From the NCBI RefSeq assembly GCF_012184425.1, contig NZ_VTOW01000001.1, positions 1,736,001 to 1,800,000 of the forward strand: DNA of 64,000 bases. Reading direction: 5' to 3'. This document shows positions 61,601 through 64,000 of this stretch, piece by piece; the stretch's first letter is position 1, and the number at the start of each line of letters is the position of its first letter. The stretch is from Candidatus Manganitrophus noduliformans. Lineage in GTDB: Bacteria > Nitrospirota > Nitrospiria > SBBL01 > Manganitrophaceae. The position numbers were made by a program, and so were the translations under genes. The notes beneath the pieces are model-generated. The model was not told the origin of the DNA and did not search any database. It saw only the letters and a program-made list of their open reading frames with translations.

Positions 61601-61963
61601 GACAAGCTCCTTATGCAGAGAACATACGGTTGTGAAAAGTGGGGTCTGAATCTCAGAATCTCGTCGAATGAGACGTCTTCTGATGCGGTTGCATTTGTCG
61701 TCGCCTTTCCAAGAGAAAAAAGGAAATCTCCGAGGGCTTGGTCGACAGACAATCAGTCGAAAGTATAGCACCGAAACGGACCTTGTCTATATTTCCGCAC
61801 GGTATCGATCGTGACGGCGGAAAATACATTAAATACCCGCAACCACGGATTTATTAGCTCCCGATAGAGGTGGAAATGATTCGCCCGGGCGCGTCGCACG
61901 GTTCTTTCTCTGCGATGCGGATGGATGCTTTTCGGGAAAAAAAGGGGAGGGACGGATCGGCCC
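61601..61963. other. Promoter-side gap of the sensory operon, no gene seen
   Basis: 363 bases upstream of binding protein 3 and downstream of the convergently placed membrane-protein gene on the same strand. No supported open frame. It should hold the operon promoter. I see no clear sigma70 pair and no CRP- or sigma28-type site I would defend. Confidence 0.4.
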
Positions 61964-63220
61964 TTATATTTCTCCGCAGCCGTATTGATGCGTCGATTTC
62001 GGGAAGAACCATCCCGATTTTTCGGTCAGGAAAAGGCGGACCGATCTGTCCGGCACGTGAGAACAGATCGTGTCGAGCACCGCTTTGAAGATTCTTTTTT
62101 CCGGATAGGGATTGGCGTTGAACTCGTGGAGGGTCCAGGCATTCAAATCGAGCACCGCCCAACCGTCGCGCTCGGTCACAAAGGGCGAAAGCTCGGCCGG
62201 CAGACGGGGCGCCGCATCGGGGTGCATCCGGATTTGGCCGTGGGTGACGTTCCCCGTATAGACGTTGAACGAGAGGGCGGAATCCCAGCGGTTCACATTA
62301 TTCAGAAGCGGGAGGATTCCAATCAAGAGGACGGCGAGCGCCTGCGGGAGGTTGTAGAAACGGGGGGCGCCGAACATTTTTTTGAACGCAAATGGCGGCG
62401 CTTTGTAAAAGAGCAGCCAGGCCTGCGCCGCCATCGTCTGGCCCCAGATCCAGGCGCTGTTGTTCCAGTCGTTTCTGAACGGTCCGATGAGGAAAAAAAT
62501 AAGCGCGTGCATCAACAGCGCTTCGTAAAGGGCGAAGGTGCGAAACCGTTTCGTCAGAAGTCCGATCGCAAAGAGCACTTCGAAGAGCGCTGCAAAAACG
62601 CCGAGGGCCGGCAGGGTGGGAATGTCGAACGGCAGAAGATCGGTCAGCGGCCGGAGGAACCAGGGGAATTCCTCGTTGAAAAAATGGGTGTTCAGCTTCT
62701 GGACCCCCCCCCAGAAATAAACCGCGGCGAGGGTGAACCGAAATCCGGTGAGAATGCGATGCGCTTCTTCCTCGCCCGCATCCCTTCTGTAGGTGAGCAG
62801 AAGGAGGAAACAGAAAAAGAAATGATAAAACGACGGCCAGATGCGGCTTTGATCCTGTAGAAAGAGAATCGTAAAAGCCGCAACGATCAACCCGACCCAC
62901 ATTTTCGACCGAGGCTGGATGACCAGGGCGAGAAGGAGGCCGGAGAAGAGAGCGAGAAACAAATAATCGAACGGATAGGGAAAAGCCGGAACGAGCCCAA
63001 AGAGGGGAACCAGAGGATAGAGCCGGCTGGAAGTCCAGAGCTTCCAGGAAAAGCCGAGGCAGAGCAAAACGAAAACGGCGAGAAGCCTGATCAATAAGGT
63101 CAGCCGTTTTTCTTCGCTCCCGAAGATCGATGCAGATCCCTCCGGCTGCGATTCCGACCCGCTGAGTCGCGGCGAGGGGCTCAGGTGCGAAGCCGGTTTC
63201 GAACGGGGCTTCGTTTTCAT
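61964..63220 (-). CDS. HTTM-like integral membrane protein
   Basis: A 418-residue protein with a hydrophilic N-terminal 50 residues, about nine transmembrane helices and a C-terminal soluble part of about 90 residues. The segment LTGFRFTLAAVYFWGGVQKL followed by FFNEEFPWFL is the pattern of HTTM (vitamin-K-dependent carboxylase-like) membrane domains. The start at 63220 is preferred over a frame extension to 63262. It is divergent from the carbamoyltransferase gene, with 153 bases between starts. The C-terminal domain (SVRLFLTEKSGWFF) has no motif I recognise. The biological role is unknown. Confidence 0.75.
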   Translation of the reverse strand: MKTKPRSKPASHLSPSPRLSGSESQPEGSASIFGSEEKRLTLLIRLLAVFVLLCLGFSWKLWTSSRLYPLVPLFGLVPAFPYPFDYLFLALFSGLLLALVIQPRSKMWVGLIVAAFTILFLQDQSRIWPSFYHFFFCFLLLLTYRRDAGEEEAHRILTGFRFTLAAVYFWGGVQKLNTHFFNEEFPWFLRPLTDLLPFDIPTLPALGVFAALFEVLFAIGLLTKRFRTFALYEALLMHALIFFLIGPFRNDWNNSAWIWGQTMAAQAWLLFYKAPPFAFKKMFGAPRFYNLPQALAVLLIGILPLLNNVNRWDSALSFNVYTGNVTHGQIRMHPDAAPRLPAELSPFVTERDGWAVLDLNAWTLHEFNANPYPEKRIFKAVLDTICSHVPDRSVRLFLTEKSGWFFPKSTHQYGCGEI

Positions 63221-63373
63221 ACGTGCTTTCTCTTCAAAGAATAAACAGAACGAATATATCATAGGTCAGGCCGTTTTCATTCACGGATAAAAATCACCCG
63301 AGGCGACCGCCGATATTCCAAGCGTAAGATCCTCTATCTTGACAGAAACCAGGATCGATGTTAAGACCGATGA

Positions 63374-64000
63374 ATGGCGTCAACCGTTTTAGGGATTTCG
63401 GCATATTATCACGACAGCGCCGCGGCCTTGCTGCGCGACGGCGAAATCGTCGCCGCCGCCCAGGAGGAACGCTTCACCCGGCGGAAGCACGACGCCCGGT
63501 TTCCAGAACAGGCGATTGCCTACTGTTTGAAGGAGGGGGGCGTCCGCCTGACCGATCTTGAATCGATCGTCTTCTACGATAAGCCTCTGGTGAAATTCGA
63601 GCGGCTGCTCGAAACCTACCTCGCCGAAGCCCCCCGGGGGTATCGCTCCTTCGCCGCCGCCATGCCGGTCTGGCTGAAGGAAAAGCTCTTCCTGAAACCC
63701 CAACTGAAAAAGGAGCTGGCCCGCCTTGGACAATGCGGGGCGCCGGCGCTTCCGCCCCTCTATTTCGCCGAGCACCATCAGGCCCACGCCGCCTCCGCCT
63801 TTTATCCCAGCCCCTTTTCCCGCGCCGCGGTCCTCTGCATGGACGGGGTCGGAGAGTGGGCGACGACCTCGGTCTGGCTGGGGGAGGGCCATACGCTGAC
63901 CCCGCAATGGCAGATCGATTTTCCCCACTCCCTCGGCCTCCTTTATTCGGCCTTTACCTATTACACCGGCTTCAAGGTCAACTCCGGAGAGTATAAATTG
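63374..64000 (+). CDS. Carbamoyltransferase (NodU/CmcH family), 3' end outside window
   Basis: The visible 209 residues are the N-terminal Kae1-like part of a carbamoyltransferase. VLGISAYYHDSAAALLRDGE and AAAQEERFTRRKHDARFP are the family opening. The metal-binding histidines appear in FAEHHQAHAASAFYPSPF, and AAVLCMDGVGEWATTSVWLG carries the phosphate-binding Asp-Gly. The full protein is normally about 600 residues. It transfers a carbamoyl group from carbamoyl phosphate to a sugar or natural product. TTGACA (63339-63344) with TAAGAC 17 bases later ends only six bases before the ATG, and there is no ribosome site, so a leaderless mRNA is possible. Confidence 0.92.
   Translation, partial: MASTVLGISAYYHDSAAALLRDGEIVAAAQEERFTRRKHDARFPEQAIAYCLKEGGVRLTDLESIVFYDKPLVKFERLLETYLAEAPRGYRSFAAAMPVWLKEKLFLKPQLKKELARLGQCGAPALPPLYFAEHHQAHAASAFYPSPFSRAAVLCMDGVGEWATTSVWLGEGHTLTPQWQIDFPHSLGLLYSAFTYYTGFKVNSGEYKL

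Noticed and set aside
1-64000. CRISPR array, tRNA or rRNA genes
   Set aside because: No regularly spaced direct repeats were seen. No cloverleaf with a TTCGA-type arm and acceptor pairing, and no conserved rRNA segments, were recognised.

Overview
The window is GC-rich DNA (roughly 60% or more over most of its length) from a free-living Gram-negative bacterium. Outer-membrane barrel and lipoprotein genes, periplasmic binding proteins and Tat/Sec signals support that. Tandem cytochrome bd-like subunits, a complete Mrp antiporter and a large stress and signalling repertoire would fit a Nitrospirota-like respirer, but no rRNA or other phylogenetic marker is present, so this placement is a guess.

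Layout. 1-2.4 kb: two overlapping CydA-like membrane subunits. 2.4-5.9 kb: stress or envelope genes (SPW-SDR fusion, VKOR-like protein, outer-membrane barrel, UspA). 5.9-11.7 kb: a seven-gene mrpABCDEFG operon on the minus strand, with start/stop overlaps at all but one junction. 11.8-21.2 kb: minus-strand carbon and redox metabolism (GH15 glucan hydrolase, PPC/DUF296 protein, FAD/Fe-S dehydrogenase, DoxX, enolase-superfamily enzyme, TPP enzyme) headed by an Anabaena-sensory-rhodopsin-transducer homologue. 21.5-23.2 kb: DUF5069 protein and ThiI.

23.2-26.9 kb is the clearest accessory region. It is AT-richer and carries four small cassette-like units (two lipoproteins, one secreted protein, one frameshifted DUF4236 gene). 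Three sites between them have the architecture of integron attC recombination sites. The block lies between thiI and a decayed second copy of the thiI 3' end. No integrase is visible, so it reads as a CALIN-type cassette cluster inserted behind thiI.

27.3-48.4 kb: a GAF/PAS diguanylate cyclase, a CBS protein, a double-length UvrA with four ABC cassettes, an alcohol dehydrogenase with an uncharacterised partner, release factor 3, a REC-GAF-PAS histidine kinase, a secreted LamG/PKD/beta-propeller protein and CsbD. 48.9-55.1 kb: a self-contained molybdenum-hydroxylase module (IorA, IorB, MocA, XdhC, SufU-like scaffold, cysteine desulfurase) able in principle to make, sulfurate and insert its own cofactor. 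55.1-61.6 kb: a minus-strand five-gene operon of three paralogous LivK-type binding proteins, a histidine kinase and a chemotaxis receptor. The two receptors share almost the same sensor half and no transporter genes accompany them. This looks like a dedicated sensing system with two outputs. 62-64 kb: an HTTM-like membrane protein divergent from a carbamoyltransferase cut by the window end.
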